Of a stretch of 64,000 nt of DNA, positions 36,097 to 45,124 are shown one piece after another. Source of the DNA: Pseudomonas entomophila (lineage in GTDB: Bacteria; Pseudomonadota; Gammaproteobacteria; Pseudomonadales; Pseudomonadaceae); NCBI RefSeq assembly GCF_018417595.1, contig NZ_CP070982.1:3244001-3308000 (forward strand). Reading direction: 5' to 3'. Below the pieces are notes generated by a model. That model made no database searches, was not told the origin of the DNA, and saw only the letters and a program-made list of their open reading frames with translations. Numbering within the stretch: the stretch's first letter is position 1; every line of letters begins with the position of its first letter. A program made the position numbers and the translations under genes.

Positions 36097-37428
36097 ATGA
36101 TGGATGTCTGGCAAGAACGCAGGGATGGTGCGCATAAGCGCGAAGATGACATTCGAAACGAATGGGAGCGTGACTATGCGCGCTTGATTCACTCGTCGGC
36201 CTTCAGAAGGCTGCAATCGAAAACTCAGGTCCTGGGGTTGGGAGAAAGCGATTTTTACCGTACACGGCTGACACATTCCATGGAAGTCTCGCAGATTGGT
36301 GTCGGAATCGTTCATTGGTTGCGCAGGAGGCATGAAGCGCAGCAGGACATCATCAAGGCACTGCCACGTTCTGCATTGATGAGTTCTATCTGCCTGGCGC
36401 ACGACATTGGTCACCCACCTTTCGGTCACGGCGGGGAAGTGGCCCTTAATATCTGCATGAGAGACTATGGTGGCTTTGAAGGCAACGGCCAGACATTGAG
36501 AATATTGTCGCGTCTTGACAAATATACTCACCACCATGGGCTCAACCCAACACGACGGCTCTTGCTGGGTGTACTCAAATACCCAGCTTCGTACTCGGCC
36601 ACTGTCAACATGGCGGCTTATGGTGCGGGCACAACCCCACAATGGCTGGCTAAAGCGAAGACGCAAAAGCCGCCAAAATGCTACCTGAATGATGAAAAGG
36701 ACGTTGTCGAGTGGGTGCTGGCCCCCCTGTCCAACGAAGAACGAAGGGCGTTCACCGAAGTGACGGCCGGCCCAAGCGAGAACGCACATTTTGTGCCGAA
36801 ACACAAGAGCCTAGATACATCCATCATGGAGCTCTCTGACGACATTTCTTATAGCCTGCACGACTTGGAAGATGCCATTTCGCTTGGCATGGTGAATCGC
36901 CAGCACTGGGATGAGCACATGTCGGGTAATTCGGGGCTGTTCTCAACTTGCAAACTCGACTTTGCCGAAATTTCCGATCAGCTCTTTGCAAAAGAGAGCT
37001 ATTTGCGCAAGCAGGCCATCGGTACGCTTGTCCATGCATTCATTTTGAGCACCCAAGTCCAGCCTTCGCTGATTCCCTCGGCGCAGAACGAATTGATCAG
37101 ATGGAACGCCGTCATGGACAGCGACCATAAAAAACTGCGCAAACACATCTTCGAGCTGGTGGTCAAGAAGGTGATAAAAAGCGCTAACGTGCAACAGTTG
37201 GAGTTCAAAGGTCAGAAAATCGTTATCGAGCTGTTTAATGCGTTGAGCTCAGACCCGACACGATTATTGCCCGGCAGGACTATCGAAAAGTACGAACAGA
37301 CCCCGGATGACGCTGGCAAGGCCAGAGTGATCTGTGATTTTATCTCCGGTATGACCGACGAATATTGCACGCGCCTCTACGAAAAGCTGTACTACCCCCA
37401 CAAAGGCTCGATTTTCGACCACCTGTAG
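36097..37428 (+). CDS. dgt: dGTP triphosphohydrolase-like HD protein, low GC
   Basis: 443 residues from ATG 36097; AAGGA lies six bases upstream, whereas the in-frame ATG 36091 is too close to it. HD-domain residues: His60 in RTRLTHSMEVSQIG and His102-Asp103 in LAHDIGHPPFGHGGE, later LSDDISYSLHDLEDA with the last metal Asp. FEGNGQTLRILSRLDKY is the conserved substrate-binding segment of dGTPases. It would cleave dGTP to deoxyguanosine and triphosphate, affecting nucleotide pools; related enzymes deplete dNTPs during phage infection. Base composition is visibly lower than neighbours: 36481-36540 counts 29 of 60 G+C. Convergent with hisN. Confidence 0.85.
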   Translation: MMDVWQERRDGAHKREDDIRNEWERDYARLIHSSAFRRLQSKTQVLGLGESDFYRTRLTHSMEVSQIGVGIVHWLRRRHEAQQDIIKALPRSALMSSICLAHDIGHPPFGHGGEVALNICMRDYGGFEGNGQTLRILSRLDKYTHHHGLNPTRRLLLGVLKYPASYSATVNMAAYGAGTTPQWLAKAKTQKPPKCYLNDEKDVVEWVLAPLSNEERRAFTEVTAGPSENAHFVPKHKSLDTSIMELSDDISYSLHDLEDAISLGMVNRQHWDEHMSGNSGLFSTCKLDFAEISDQLFAKESYLRKQAIGTLVHAFILSTQVQPSLIPSAQNELIRWNAVMDSDHKKLRKHIFELVVKKVIKSANVQQLEFKGQKIVIELFNALSSDPTRLLPGRTIEKYEQTPDDAGKARVICDFISGMTDEYCTRLYEKLYYPHKGSIFDHL

Positions 37429-37438
37429 ATGAGACCAC

Positions 37439-37466
37439 GCTGCTCGCCCTGTGTAGGACGAGCAGC
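37439..37466. terminator. Hairpin between dgt and hisN
   Basis: GCTGCTCG and CGAGCAGC, perfect eight-base arms with a 12-base loop, between two convergent genes. No T-tract on either strand, so probably a weak or factor-assisted bidirectional terminator. Confidence 0.45.
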
Positions 37467-37482
37467 ATCCCTGTGTCATCAC

Positions 37483-38274
37483 TCACATGGCGTGACGCAG
37501 CATCTCCACCACCTGCGCATGCAGCGCCTTGTCACCACAGGCCACCACGCAGCCGCCATTTTGTGCCGAGCTACCATCCCAAGCCGTGATCACCCCACCC
37601 GCGCCTTCGATGATCGGCATCAGTGCCTGCACGTCATAGGGCTGCAGGCTCGCCTCGACGATCACGTCGACGAAGCCCGACGCCAGCATGCAGTAGGCGT
37701 AGCAGTCGCCGCCGTAGCGCATCAGCCGAGCCTGGCCAGCCACCTTGTGGAAGGCCGCCTGGCGCGCCTCGGTGTCGAACATGTCGGGGGTGGTGCACAT
37801 CAGCGTGGCCGAGGCCAGGTCGGTGCAGGCGCGGGTCTTCAGGGGGGTGCCACTGCGCCAGGCGCCGTCCGGCGTACCGACGAACCGTTCGCCGGTGAAT
37901 GGCTGGTTCATCACACCGATCACCGGGCGGGTACCGTCGTTGAGGGCAATCAGCGTGCCCCACAGCGGCAGGCCGGTGATGAAGGCGCGGGTGCCGTCGA
38001 TCGGGTCGAGCACCCAGGTCAGCGGGCTGCTGCCAACGGCCTCGCCCTGCTCTTCACCGAGAATGCCATGTGCCGGGTAGCGCGCCTGGATCAGCTCGCG
38101 CATCGCATCCTCGGCGGCTTTGTCGGCCACGGTCACCGGGTCGTACAGGCGTCCGCCCTTGTCCTCGACCTCCAGGCTTGCGCGAAAATACGGCTGGATC
38201 GCGGCGGCAGCGGCATCGGCCAGCTGTTCGGCGAAGCCGCGGAATTCACCAATCTGTTCTGCGCTCAGGGACAT
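37483..38274 (-). CDS. hisN: Histidinol-phosphatase (inositol-monophosphatase family)
   Basis: 263 residues of the Mg2+-dependent inositol monophosphatase fold. Metal ligands: Glu74 region in GILGEEQGEAVG, WVLDPIDGTRAFITG with Asp90 and Asp93, and the late Asp in EASLQPYDVQALMPIIEGAGG. The LDPIDGTRAF form and length are those of HisN-type enzymes that dephosphorylate L-histidinol phosphate in histidine synthesis, as in other Pseudomonas that lack the HisB phosphatase domain. An inositol or other sugar phosphatase is the alternative. Convergent with dgt. Confidence 0.78.
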   Translation of the reverse strand: MSLSAEQIGEFRGFAEQLADAAAAAIQPYFRASLEVEDKGGRLYDPVTVADKAAEDAMRELIQARYPAHGILGEEQGEAVGSSPLTWVLDPIDGTRAFITGLPLWGTLIALNDGTRPVIGVMNQPFTGERFVGTPDGAWRSGTPLKTRACTDLASATLMCTTPDMFDTEARQAAFHKVAGQARLMRYGGDCYAYCMLASGFVDVIVEASLQPYDVQALMPIIEGAGGVITAWDGSSAQNGGCVVACGDKALHAQVVEMLRHAM

Positions 38275-38490
38275 GGAACGGGCCTCGTTATATGCAAAGG
38301 GCTTGCATCATACCCGACTCCAGCGGAACCGAAGCGGCCCGGCAACAACCGATGTTGTCATGCCATTATTGCCGCTTCATTCAACCGTCACTGAATCGTT
38401 GTACTAGGATAGCAAGCAGCTCCAACGGCCGTACCGCCAACCAAGGATGCTGGTTACTGGCGTGCACGGGCCTTCGTTCCACAGCACATC

Positions 38491-39153
38491 ATGGATGACA
38501 CGATGAATTCGCACCTGCTTTTTCCGCAGATCGGCAAAGTCATAGCCAGTACCGGCAGCCGTCATTTCCCCCAGCGGCTGCATGACCTGATCCAGACCCA
38601 CTTGACCATCGATGCCACCCTCATTCGCCAGATGCGGGTGGCTGGCGCCTGCTCTTCCCGCCCCGACGCCACCTTGCTCAGCGAGACGGTGTTCAGCACA
38701 GGCGAGCCGGGCGATGCCTTCGACGACCCGGCGCGCCTGCACCTGGCGCGGCGCAAGGATGGCTACCGCTACGAGATCACGGTCCTGCGCGCGGATCCGC
38801 GCTATGGGTTTTCCGCCGTCGAACGCAGTCGGCTGGAGGATATTTCCCCTCTGCTGCTGCCCATGCTCGAGAAACACATCAGTGCCCTGCAGCCCGCGCT
38901 GCCTGAGCCGAGCGAGCCGGAAAGCCTGGAGCAGCGCTTCATCGAACGCCTGCGCCAGGCCGACATCACCTTGTCGGAGCGGGAGATGCAGGTGTGCAAG
39001 GGGCTGCTTGCCGGGCGCACGGCGCCACAGCAGGCCGAGCATCTGCACCTGAGGGTCAACACCGTCGAAAGCTACCTGCGGCGGGCGGCGATCAAGCTGG
39101 GGATCAGCGGGCGCAATTCGTTGATGCGCTGGATGTACGCACAGGGAGACTGA
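38491..39153 (+). CDS. LuxR-type helix-turn-helix transcriptional regulator
   Basis: 220 residues. The C-terminal about 65 residues form a LuxR helix-turn-helix (ITLSEREMQVCKGLLAGR, then APQQAEHLHLRVNTVESYLR and RRAAIKLGISGRNSLMRW). The N-terminal 140 residues show no receiver or autoinducer-binding motifs I can recognise; it is an unknown sensory region. ATG 38491 has no strong ribosome site and ATG 38503 (MNSHLL) is possible. Single gene with REP downstream. Confidence 0.82.
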   Translation: MDDTMNSHLLFPQIGKVIASTGSRHFPQRLHDLIQTHLTIDATLIRQMRVAGACSSRPDATLLSETVFSTGEPGDAFDDPARLHLARRKDGYRYEITVLRADPRYGFSAVERSRLEDISPLLLPMLEKHISALQPALPEPSEPESLEQRFIERLRQADITLSEREMQVCKGLLAGRTAPQQAEHLHLRVNTVESYLRRAAIKLGISGRNSLMRWMYAQGD

Positions 39154-39167
39154 ATCTGATACGTGCC

Positions 39168-39253
39168 CTGTAGGAGCGGCTTCAGCCGCGATCACCCGCG
39201 AAGCGGGTGCCAGCCACCGCGCTGCCGGCATCGCGGCTGAAGCCGCTCCTACA
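39168..39253. repeat. Paired REP element
   Basis: CTGTAGGAGCGGCTTCAGCC left arm, GCGGCTGAAGCCGCTCCTAC right arm, centre ATCACCCGCGAAGCGGGTGC. Between the convergent LuxR-type and moeA genes. Confidence 0.9.
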
Positions 39254-39268
39254 ACGCGATTCAACGGG

Positions 39269-40459
39269 TCAACAAACCCCAACGCCCGCAAACGCAATGA
39301 AGTCCAGCACGTCCGCTGCCTCGAACGTCTCCCCCGCCGGCACCTCCAGCAATCCATCCCCCTGCACCGCACTGAGCAACGTCGCGGAGCTCTGGTTCTC
39401 CAGCAGCCGCGCCCGCCCGCCCTCGAGCCGCACCCGCAGGTACTCCTGGCGCTTGCCCGCCTTGGGCCAGGCAAACCCTGCCACCACCGGCACGCGCACC
39501 GGCTCGACCTGCACGATCCCCATCCGCGCCAGCAAGTAGGGGCGCGCCAGCAGCAGGAAGGTCACCAATGCCGACCCCGGGTTCCCCGGCAACCCCAGTA
39601 ACGGCACCGCTCCCACATGCCCGAAGGTGAAAGGCTTGCCAGGCTTGATCGCCAGCTTCCACAGTTTCACTTCACCTGCCTCGCGCAGCAGCGCGCCGAT
39701 GCAGTCGGCGTCGCCCACCGACACCCCGGCGCTGGTGATGATCAGCTCGGCGCCTTCGGCCTCGGCCAAGGCCATGCGCAGCCGAAGCGGATCGTCCGGT
39801 ACACAGCCCAGGTCGATCACGTCGCACCCCAGCCGTTCAAGCAACGTGGCCAGCACCACGCGATTGCTGTCAAAGATCTGCCCCGGCCCCAGCACTGCGC
39901 CCTCACCGGCCAGCTCATCACCACTGGACAGCAGTGCAACGCGTGGTCGGCGCAGCACCGGCACCTGGTTGATGCCCTGCGAGGCCAGCACCCCCAAAGA
40001 AATCGGGTTCAGTACCGTGCCCGCGGCCAGCAAGGGCGAACCCGCCCGGATCTCGTTGCCTTGTGGACGAACGTTGTCACCCCGACACAACGGGGTCAGC
40101 GAGCTCACCCGTCCTTGCGCGTCGACCACGCAGTTCTCCTGCAACTGCACGCAGTCGGCACCGTCGGGAATGGGCGCGCCAGTAAACACTCGCGCGCAGG
40201 TCCCCGCCTGCAATGGCCCCGGCGCCTGCCCGGCGAATACGGCCTGCGACACCGGCAAGGGTTGCCCCGGCAGATCTTCGAGGCGCAGCGCGTAGCCGTC
40301 CATGGCGCTGTTGGCCCAGGGCGGCAGGTCGATGGCCGCACGCAGATCCTCGGCCAGCACACGACCATCGGCCTGGCGAAGGGCGACCGGCTCGACGGCC
40401 GTGAACGGCGTCGCCCTGGCCAGCGCCAGCAGTTGGCGCAGCGCCTCGTCGACCGACAT
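39269..40459 (-). CDS. moeA: Molybdopterin molybdenumtransferase
   Basis: 396 residues; the open frame extends to 40729 but the homologous protein begins at ATG 40459 (MSVDEALRQLLALA), eight bases after the moaB stop. Inserts molybdate into adenylylated molybdopterin at the end of cofactor synthesis. Motifs: PPWANSAMDGYA near the start, RVFTGAPIPDGAD, RPQGNEIRAG, LLSSGDELAGEG, GQIFDSNR, SAGVSVGDADCI, KPGKPFTFGHV and GLPGNPGSALVTF, then the C-terminal domain IV with the beta-strand FAWPKAGKRQEYLRVRLEGG. Transcribed with moaB. Confidence 0.93.
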   Translation of the reverse strand: MSVDEALRQLLALARATPFTAVEPVALRQADGRVLAEDLRAAIDLPPWANSAMDGYALRLEDLPGQPLPVSQAVFAGQAPGPLQAGTCARVFTGAPIPDGADCVQLQENCVVDAQGRVSSLTPLCRGDNVRPQGNEIRAGSPLLAAGTVLNPISLGVLASQGINQVPVLRRPRVALLSSGDELAGEGAVLGPGQIFDSNRVVLATLLERLGCDVIDLGCVPDDPLRLRMALAEAEGAELIITSAGVSVGDADCIGALLREAGEVKLWKLAIKPGKPFTFGHVGAVPLLGLPGNPGSALVTFLLLARPYLLARMGIVQVEPVRVPVVAGFAWPKAGKRQEYLRVRLEGGRARLLENQSSATLLSAVQGDGLLEVPAGETFEAADVLDFIAFAGVGVC

Positions 40460-40467
40460 CAAGGCGC

Positions 40468-41007
40468 TCACGAGCGCGACCCGCACAGGTTGACCGCCTT
40501 CAGGTGCGGCACGAAGTTGCACGGGCGGTGACGCGCATCCAGCTGTTCCACCAGGATGCCTTCCCAGGCGGTACGGCAGGCGCCGGTGGAGCCCGGCAGG
40601 CAGCACACCAGGGTGCCGTTGGCCAGGCCGGCCAGGGCACGGCTCTGCACCGTCGAGGTGCCGATGTCGAGGATCGACAGCGCGCGGAACAACTCGCCGA
40701 AACCATCGATCTGCTTGTCCAGCAGGCAAGCAACCGCCTCGGGGGTGCTGTCACGCCCGGTAAAGCCGGTGCCACCGGTGATCAGCACCACCTGCACGCT
40801 GTCATCGGCGATCCAGCCCGCCACCTGGGCGCGGATCTTGTACAGATCGTCCTTGAGCAGCACCCTGTCCACCAGCCGATGGCCCATGCCCACCGCGCGG
40901 CTGGCCAGCAGCTCGCCGGAGGTGTCGGTTTCGAAGGTGCGGGTATCGCTGACGGTCAGCACGGCGATATTCAGGGGAACAAATACGGCATCGGGTCGGG
41001 TATTCAT
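40468..41007 (-). CDS. moaB: Molybdenum cofactor biosynthesis protein B
   Basis: 179 residues. Binds molybdopterin; in this family MoaB (and MogA) catalyse molybdopterin adenylylation or are paralogues of it. Motifs: IAVLTVSDTRTFETDTSG, SRAVGMGHRLVDRVLLKDDL, DSVQVVLITGGTGFTGRDSTPEAV and FRALSILDIGTSTVQSRALAG, plus CLPGSTGACRTAWEGILVEQL. Together with the next gene moeA (eight-base gap) it is a two-gene Moco operon, as in other Pseudomonas. Confidence 0.92.
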   Translation of the reverse strand: MNTRPDAVFVPLNIAVLTVSDTRTFETDTSGELLASRAVGMGHRLVDRVLLKDDLYKIRAQVAGWIADDSVQVVLITGGTGFTGRDSTPEAVACLLDKQIDGFGELFRALSILDIGTSTVQSRALAGLANGTLVCCLPGSTGACRTAWEGILVEQLDARHRPCNFVPHLKAVNLCGSRS

Positions 41008-41131
41008 CTTTGGCGCTCAGGCAGTCGATCACACGTTGGCGAAACTAGAGATCCGTACCGCCGGCGTCCAATCGATATTAGCCACGACCCCATAAGCCGA
41101 CTCTATCGTTCGAATCGGCGACGGTTACCAC

Positions 41132-41143
41132 TGAATCGTTTCA
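41132..41143. promoter_or_regulatory. LacI/Cra-type near-palindrome upstream of HAD phosphatase
   Basis: TGAATCGTTTCA differs by one base from the perfect palindrome TGAAACGTTTCA, similar to Cra/FruR sites. A related CCGTTTCGCC sits about 50 bases downstream. Start of the HAD gene is 70 bases away. Confidence 0.4.
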
Positions 41144-41212
41144 CATGCGGCCAACGGTTGCGGCTAGAATCCCGGAGACCCTTCATCCGCAACCGTTTCG
41201 CCAGGATACCCG

Positions 41213-41878
41213 ATGCTGACCGCCCTGCTGTTCGACCTCGATGGGACCCTCACCGACACCGACACCCTGCACTTGCAGGCCTTCCGCAAACTGTTGCACG
41301 ACCACGACGGCCGCGCGCTGACCCAGGAGCAGTTCGACACACAGGTGAGCGGGCGCTCCAACGGCCTGCTGTTCGCTGACCTGTTCCCGCACGCGGACAC
41401 CGCCGAACGCCAGAGGCTGGCGGAGCGCAAGGAGGCGCTGTTCCGCGAGCTGTCACCGAGCCTGTCGCCGCTGCCCGGCCTGCTCGACCTGCTGGCGCAC
41501 GCCGAACAGCACGGCATCGGCATGTGCGTGGTGACCAATGCGCCGCGCCTGAATGCCGAGCACATGCTGGCCGCCATGGGCCTGGACGAGCGCTTCAAGC
41601 ACGTGCTGGTCGCGGACGAGCTGGAACGCCCCAAGCCAGACCCGCTGCCCTACCTCACCGGCCTGCAACGCCTGGGGGCCAACGCTGGCCAGGCGCTGGC
41701 CTTCGAGGACTCGCTACCAGGCGTCAAGGCGGCCGTCGATGCCGGGATCTTCACCGTGGGTCTGGCAACCACGCAACCTGCCGAGCGGCTGCTGGAGGCT
41801 GGGGCGCGGCTGGTGATCGAGGACTACGATGATCCGCGCCTGTGGGCGCTGATCGAGCAGATGCAAACGCAAGCGTGA
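41213..41878 (+). CDS. HAD superfamily phosphatase (phosphoglucomutase/glycolate-phosphatase type)
   Basis: 221 residues. Motif I LLFDLDGTLTDTD (nucleophile Asp8, acid/base Asp10), helical cap of subtype IA, motif II VVTNAPR, motif III Lys in ELERPKPDP, motif IV ALAFEDSLPGVKAA with two acidic residues and NxxV-like AGIFTVG. The Asp at +2 and a cap containing FRKLLHD are like beta-phosphoglucomutase and related sugar-phosphate phosphatases. Substrate unknown. A near-palindrome TGAATCGTTTCA upstream suggests control by a LacI-type regulator of sugar metabolism. Confidence 0.88.
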   Translation: MLTALLFDLDGTLTDTDTLHLQAFRKLLHDHDGRALTQEQFDTQVSGRSNGLLFADLFPHADTAERQRLAERKEALFRELSPSLSPLPGLLDLLAHAEQHGIGMCVVTNAPRLNAEHMLAAMGLDERFKHVLVADELERPKPDPLPYLTGLQRLGANAGQALAFEDSLPGVKAAVDAGIFTVGLATTQPAERLLEAGARLVIEDYDDPRLWALIEQMQTQA

Positions 41879-41885
41879 GCTGCGT

Positions 41886-41971
41886 CTGTAGGAGCGGCTT
41901 CAGCCGCGATGCGGGCTTCGCGGTATCTGGCACCCGCTGCGCGGGTGATCGCGGCTGAAGCCGCTCCTACA
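41886..41971. repeat. Paired REP element
   Basis: CTGTAGGAGCGGCTTCAGCC left, GCGGCTGAAGCCGCTCCTAC right; centre GGCACCCGCTGCGCGGGTGA is inverted relative to some copies. Follows the HAD gene stop by eight bases. Confidence 0.9.
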
Positions 41972-42100
41972 ACGGTCGTATCAGGCCAACGGGGCGCGGG
42001 GCACCGCCCCCACCATTCGTCGGCCACGTACAGGCCACTGTCGATTCCACCGCCGCCCCATTCGACCACAGGTTGAACCCCTCAGCCTGGAGTCGCCCCC

Positions 42101-42823
42101 ATGACCCACCCCAAGCACGCCGTGGTCTCGCGCAGCCAATGGCTCGCCACCCGGCAACAACTGTGGCTGCACGAAAAGGCCTTCACCCACCAACGCGACG
42201 AACTGGCCGCCGCCCGCCGCGCCTTGCCCTGGGTGAAAGTCGAACAGGACTACCGCTTCCACGGCCCTGACGGCGAGCTCGGCCTTGACGGGCTGTTCGC
42301 CGGACGCAGCCAACTGCTGGTCTACCACTTCATGTTCGCCGAAGGCTGGCAGGAAGGCTGCCCGGGTTGCTCGTTCCTGGCCGATCACTTCGATGGCGCC
42401 AACCTGCACCTGGCGCACCATGACGTGTCGCTGGTGGCGGTATCCCGCGCGCCCTACACCGAGTTCCAGGCGTTTCGCCAGCGCATGGGCTGGCACTTCC
42501 CCTGGTTCTCGTCCCATGGCAGCCAATTCAACCAGGACTTCGGCGTCAGCGTCGCCACCGACGGCACGGCCCAGTACAACTACGAACCCTACACGGGCAG
42601 CGAAAACGAGCTGCCCGGGCTGAGCACCTTCTACCGCGACCAGGACGGCAGCCTCTACCACACCTACTCCACCTACGCCCGCGGCCTGGACATCCTGGTC
42701 AATACCTACAACTTCCTCGACCTGGCGCCGCTAGGGCGCAACGAGGCGGGCACGATGGACTGGGTGCGTCACCACGACCGCTACGAAGGCGCCGACGCCA
42801 AGCCGCACTGCTGCGCGAAATGA
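42101..42823 (+). CDS. DUF899 thioredoxin-like family protein
   Basis: 240 residues, thioredoxin-like fold. After GGAG the ATG starts MTHPKHAVVSRSQWLATRQQ. DUF899 marks are FHGPDGELGLDGLFAGRSQLLVYHFMFA and the redox-like CPGCSFLADHFDGA, then AYTEFQAFRQRMGWHFPWFSS, YEPYTGSENELPGLSTFYRD and TYARGLDILVNTYNFLDLAPLGR. The CxxC in GCPGCSF suggests redox or metal activity, otherwise function unknown. Convergent with the symporter gene (one-base gap). Confidence 0.85.
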   Translation: MTHPKHAVVSRSQWLATRQQLWLHEKAFTHQRDELAAARRALPWVKVEQDYRFHGPDGELGLDGLFAGRSQLLVYHFMFAEGWQEGCPGCSFLADHFDGANLHLAHHDVSLVAVSRAPYTEFQAFRQRMGWHFPWFSSHGSQFNQDFGVSVATDGTAQYNYEPYTGSENELPGLSTFYRDQDGSLYHTYSTYARGLDILVNTYNFLDLAPLGRNEAGTMDWVRHHDRYEGADAKPHCCAK

Positions 42824-42824
42824 G

Positions 42825-43814
42825 TCAGGACGCCGCCGCCTCGCCGCTCGCCTCGACCCGCGCCGCGTAGCGCTGCGCCAGCACCGCGCAGACCATCAGC
42901 TGGATCTGATGGAACAGCATCAACGGCAGGATCATCGCGCCGATGCCCCCGCCGACGAACAACACCTGCGCCATCGGCACGCCGGTGGCCAGGCTTTTCT
43001 TGGAGCCGGCGAACAGGATGGTGATGCGATCCTCGACGTTGAACCCGAACGCACGCCCGAGCACGCGGGTGCCCAGCAGCACCACCGCCAGCAAGATGCC
43101 GCACACGGCGAACAGCCCCGCCAGGTGCTGCGCCGAGACGCTGTGCCACAGCCCGGTGACCACCGCTTCGCTGAAAGCGGTGTAGACCACCAGCAGGATC
43201 GAACCCTGGTCTACCATCTTCAACCAGCGGGCATTGCGCCGGACCCAGTCGCCGATCCAGCGGCGGGCGATCTGCCCGGCGACGAAAGGCACCAGCAACT
43301 GAAGGGTGATCTTGAGTACGGCGTCCAGCCCCGAGCCGGTATCGCCGGAGGCACCGAGCAGCATCATCACCAGCAGCGGCGTGAGGAAGATCCCCAGCAG
43401 GCTGGATGCCGCGGCGCTGCAAATGGCCGCCGGCACGTTGCCACGGGCCAGCGAAGTGAAGGCGATCGCCGACTGCACCGTGGCCGGCAGCGCACACAGG
43501 TACAGCACCCCCAGGTACAGCTCGTTGCCCACCAATGGCACGAACAGCGGCTTGAACGCCATGCCAAGCAAGGGGAACAGCACGAAGGTGCTGGCGAATA
43601 CCAGCAGATGCAGGCGCCAGTGGCCGGCGCCGGCGATGATGGCCTCGCGCGACAGCTTGGCGCCATGCAGGAAGAACAGCAGGCCGATGGCCAGGTTGGT
43701 CAGCCAGCCGAACAGCACTGCCCCTTCGCCGGAACAGGGCAGCACGGTGGCAATGAACACCACCCCGAGCAACGCCAGGGTGAAGTTGTCGAAAAGCATG
43801 CGCAAATACTTCAT
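42825..43814 (-). CDS. Bile acid:sodium symporter family carrier (YfeH/BASS-like)
   Basis: 329 residues, nine to ten membrane helices. The frame continues to 43925, but ATG 43814 (MKYLRMLFDNFTLALLG) is preceded by CGGAAT and removes 37 low-quality residues. Motifs: FFLHGAKLSREAI, CALPATVQSAIAFTSLARGNVPAAICSA at the crossed helices and AGSKKSLATGVPMAQVLFV. This is the bacterial putative Na+-dependent bicarbonate/organic anion transporter set; the substrate is not known. It is divergent from ampC. Confidence 0.85.
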   Translation of the reverse strand: MKYLRMLFDNFTLALLGVVFIATVLPCSGEGAVLFGWLTNLAIGLLFFLHGAKLSREAIIAGAGHWRLHLLVFASTFVLFPLLGMAFKPLFVPLVGNELYLGVLYLCALPATVQSAIAFTSLARGNVPAAICSAAASSLLGIFLTPLLVMMLLGASGDTGSGLDAVLKITLQLLVPFVAGQIARRWIGDWVRRNARWLKMVDQGSILLVVYTAFSEAVVTGLWHSVSAQHLAGLFAVCGILLAVVLLGTRVLGRAFGFNVEDRITILFAGSKKSLATGVPMAQVLFVGGGIGAMILPLMLFHQIQLMVCAVLAQRYAARVEASGEAAAS

Positions 43815-43981
43815 CACGTATTCCGTCTTGTCATTGTGCAAGCCCGGACGATAAGGTCTGCGCTTTTCCCGCGCTAACGCCGGAACCCCTGGCAATGTCG
43901 CCCAACGGACACCGGGGCAGGCCACAGGCCGCCGATGTTCGGCATTTTCCCGCAGCGCAATTCGACAAGGACTGCTTTCCC

Positions 43982-45121
43982 ATGAAACACACCCGCCACC
44001 TCTGCCTCACCGCCACCCTGGCGCTGGTCAGCCTGCCCACCCTGGCCGACAGCCTGCAGTCGACGGTCGATGGCGTCATCCAGCCGTTGATGCGCGAACA
44101 AGGTATCGCCGGCATGGCCGTGGCCGTTTACGTCAATGGCGAGTCGCACTACTTCAACTACGGCTATGCGGACAAACAGGAAAAACAAGCCGTGAGCCGC
44201 GACACCCTGTTCGAGGTCGGCTCGGTGAGCAAGACCTACACCGCCACCCTTGCCGCCCTGGCCAGCGCCGAAGGCAAGCTCGACCTCGCCGCGCCCGCCA
44301 GCCGCTACCAGCCGGCCCTGGCCGGTACGCCCATCGGCAGCGCCAGCGTACTGGAACTGGGGGCCTACAGCGGCGACTGCCTGCCGTTGCAATTCCCGGA
44401 CGAAGTGCAGACCGACAAACAGGTCCTGGCCTTCTACCAGCACTGGCAGCGCCGCTTCGAACACGGCACCATGCGCTGCTACTCGAACCCCAGCCTGGGC
44501 CTGTTCGGCAACCTGGCGGCGCGCTCGCAGCAACGCCCGTTCGCCGAAGTGATGACCCAGGATGTGCTGCCGCGACTGGGCCTGCGCCACACCTACCTGG
44601 AGGTGCCGGCCAGCGCTCGCGGGCTGTATGCCCAGGGCTACGACGCCGCCGACAAGCCGGTGCGGGTCGGCCCCGGCCCCTTCGCCGACGAAGCCTATGG
44701 CATCAAGACCAGTGCCAGCGACATGCTGCGCTACGTCCAGCTGCAGGTGAAGCCGAACGAACTCGACCCGGCGCTGCGCAAGGCCATCGCCATCACCCAG
44801 GCTGGCTACTTCCAGGTCGGCGCCATGACCCAGGGCCTGGGCTGGGAGCGCTACCCGTATCCGGTGGCCCTGGACACCTTGCTGGCGGGCAATGGCGCCA
44901 ACATGATCCGCGAGCCCCAGGCCACCAAGGCCCTGGTCCCCAGCCTCCCGGCCGAGCCCGCGGCCTGGTACAACAAGACCGGCGCCACCAATGGTTTCGG
45001 CGCCTATATCGCCTTCGTGCCCTCCAAGCAGATGGGCATTGTCCTGCTCGCCAACCGCAACTACCCCAACGAGGAACGCGTGCGCGCCGCCCAACGCATC
45101 CTCGCCAGCCTGGAGCGCTGA
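43982..45121 (+). CDS. ampC: Class C beta-lactamase (AmpC type)
   Basis: 379 residues with a Sec signal peptide (MKHTRHLCLTATLALVSLPTLA). Serine beta-lactamase motifs are all present: S81-V-S-K84 in VGSVSKTYT, Y167-S-N169 in RCYSNPSLGLFG and K332-T-G in YNKTGATNGFGAYIAFVP. The length and QFPDEVQTDKQVLAFYQ are those of chromosomal AmpC of Pseudomonas. A change from the common loop is LGAYSGDCLPLQ, where TYTAGGLPLQ is usual, adding a cysteine. No ampR regulator gene is adjacent, so induction may differ from P. aeruginosa. The GST gene follows after three bases. Confidence 0.92.
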   Translation: MKHTRHLCLTATLALVSLPTLADSLQSTVDGVIQPLMREQGIAGMAVAVYVNGESHYFNYGYADKQEKQAVSRDTLFEVGSVSKTYTATLAALASAEGKLDLAAPASRYQPALAGTPIGSASVLELGAYSGDCLPLQFPDEVQTDKQVLAFYQHWQRRFEHGTMRCYSNPSLGLFGNLAARSQQRPFAEVMTQDVLPRLGLRHTYLEVPASARGLYAQGYDAADKPVRVGPGPFADEAYGIKTSASDMLRYVQLQVKPNELDPALRKAIAITQAGYFQVGAMTQGLGWERYPYPVALDTLLAGNGANMIREPQATKALVPSLPAEPAAWYNKTGATNGFGAYIAFVPSKQMGIVLLANRNYPNEERVRAAQRILASLER

Positions 45122-45124
45122 AAC

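Noticed and set aside
31346..37428. Helicase plus dGTPase as a defence island
   Set aside because: Separated by pirin and a metabolic regulator with normal composition; only the dGTPase stands out.
7132..41971. CRISPR-like repeat array from the GTAGGAGCGG units
   Set aside because: Units are single intergenic inverted pairs kilobases apart with no regular spacers; they are REP elements.
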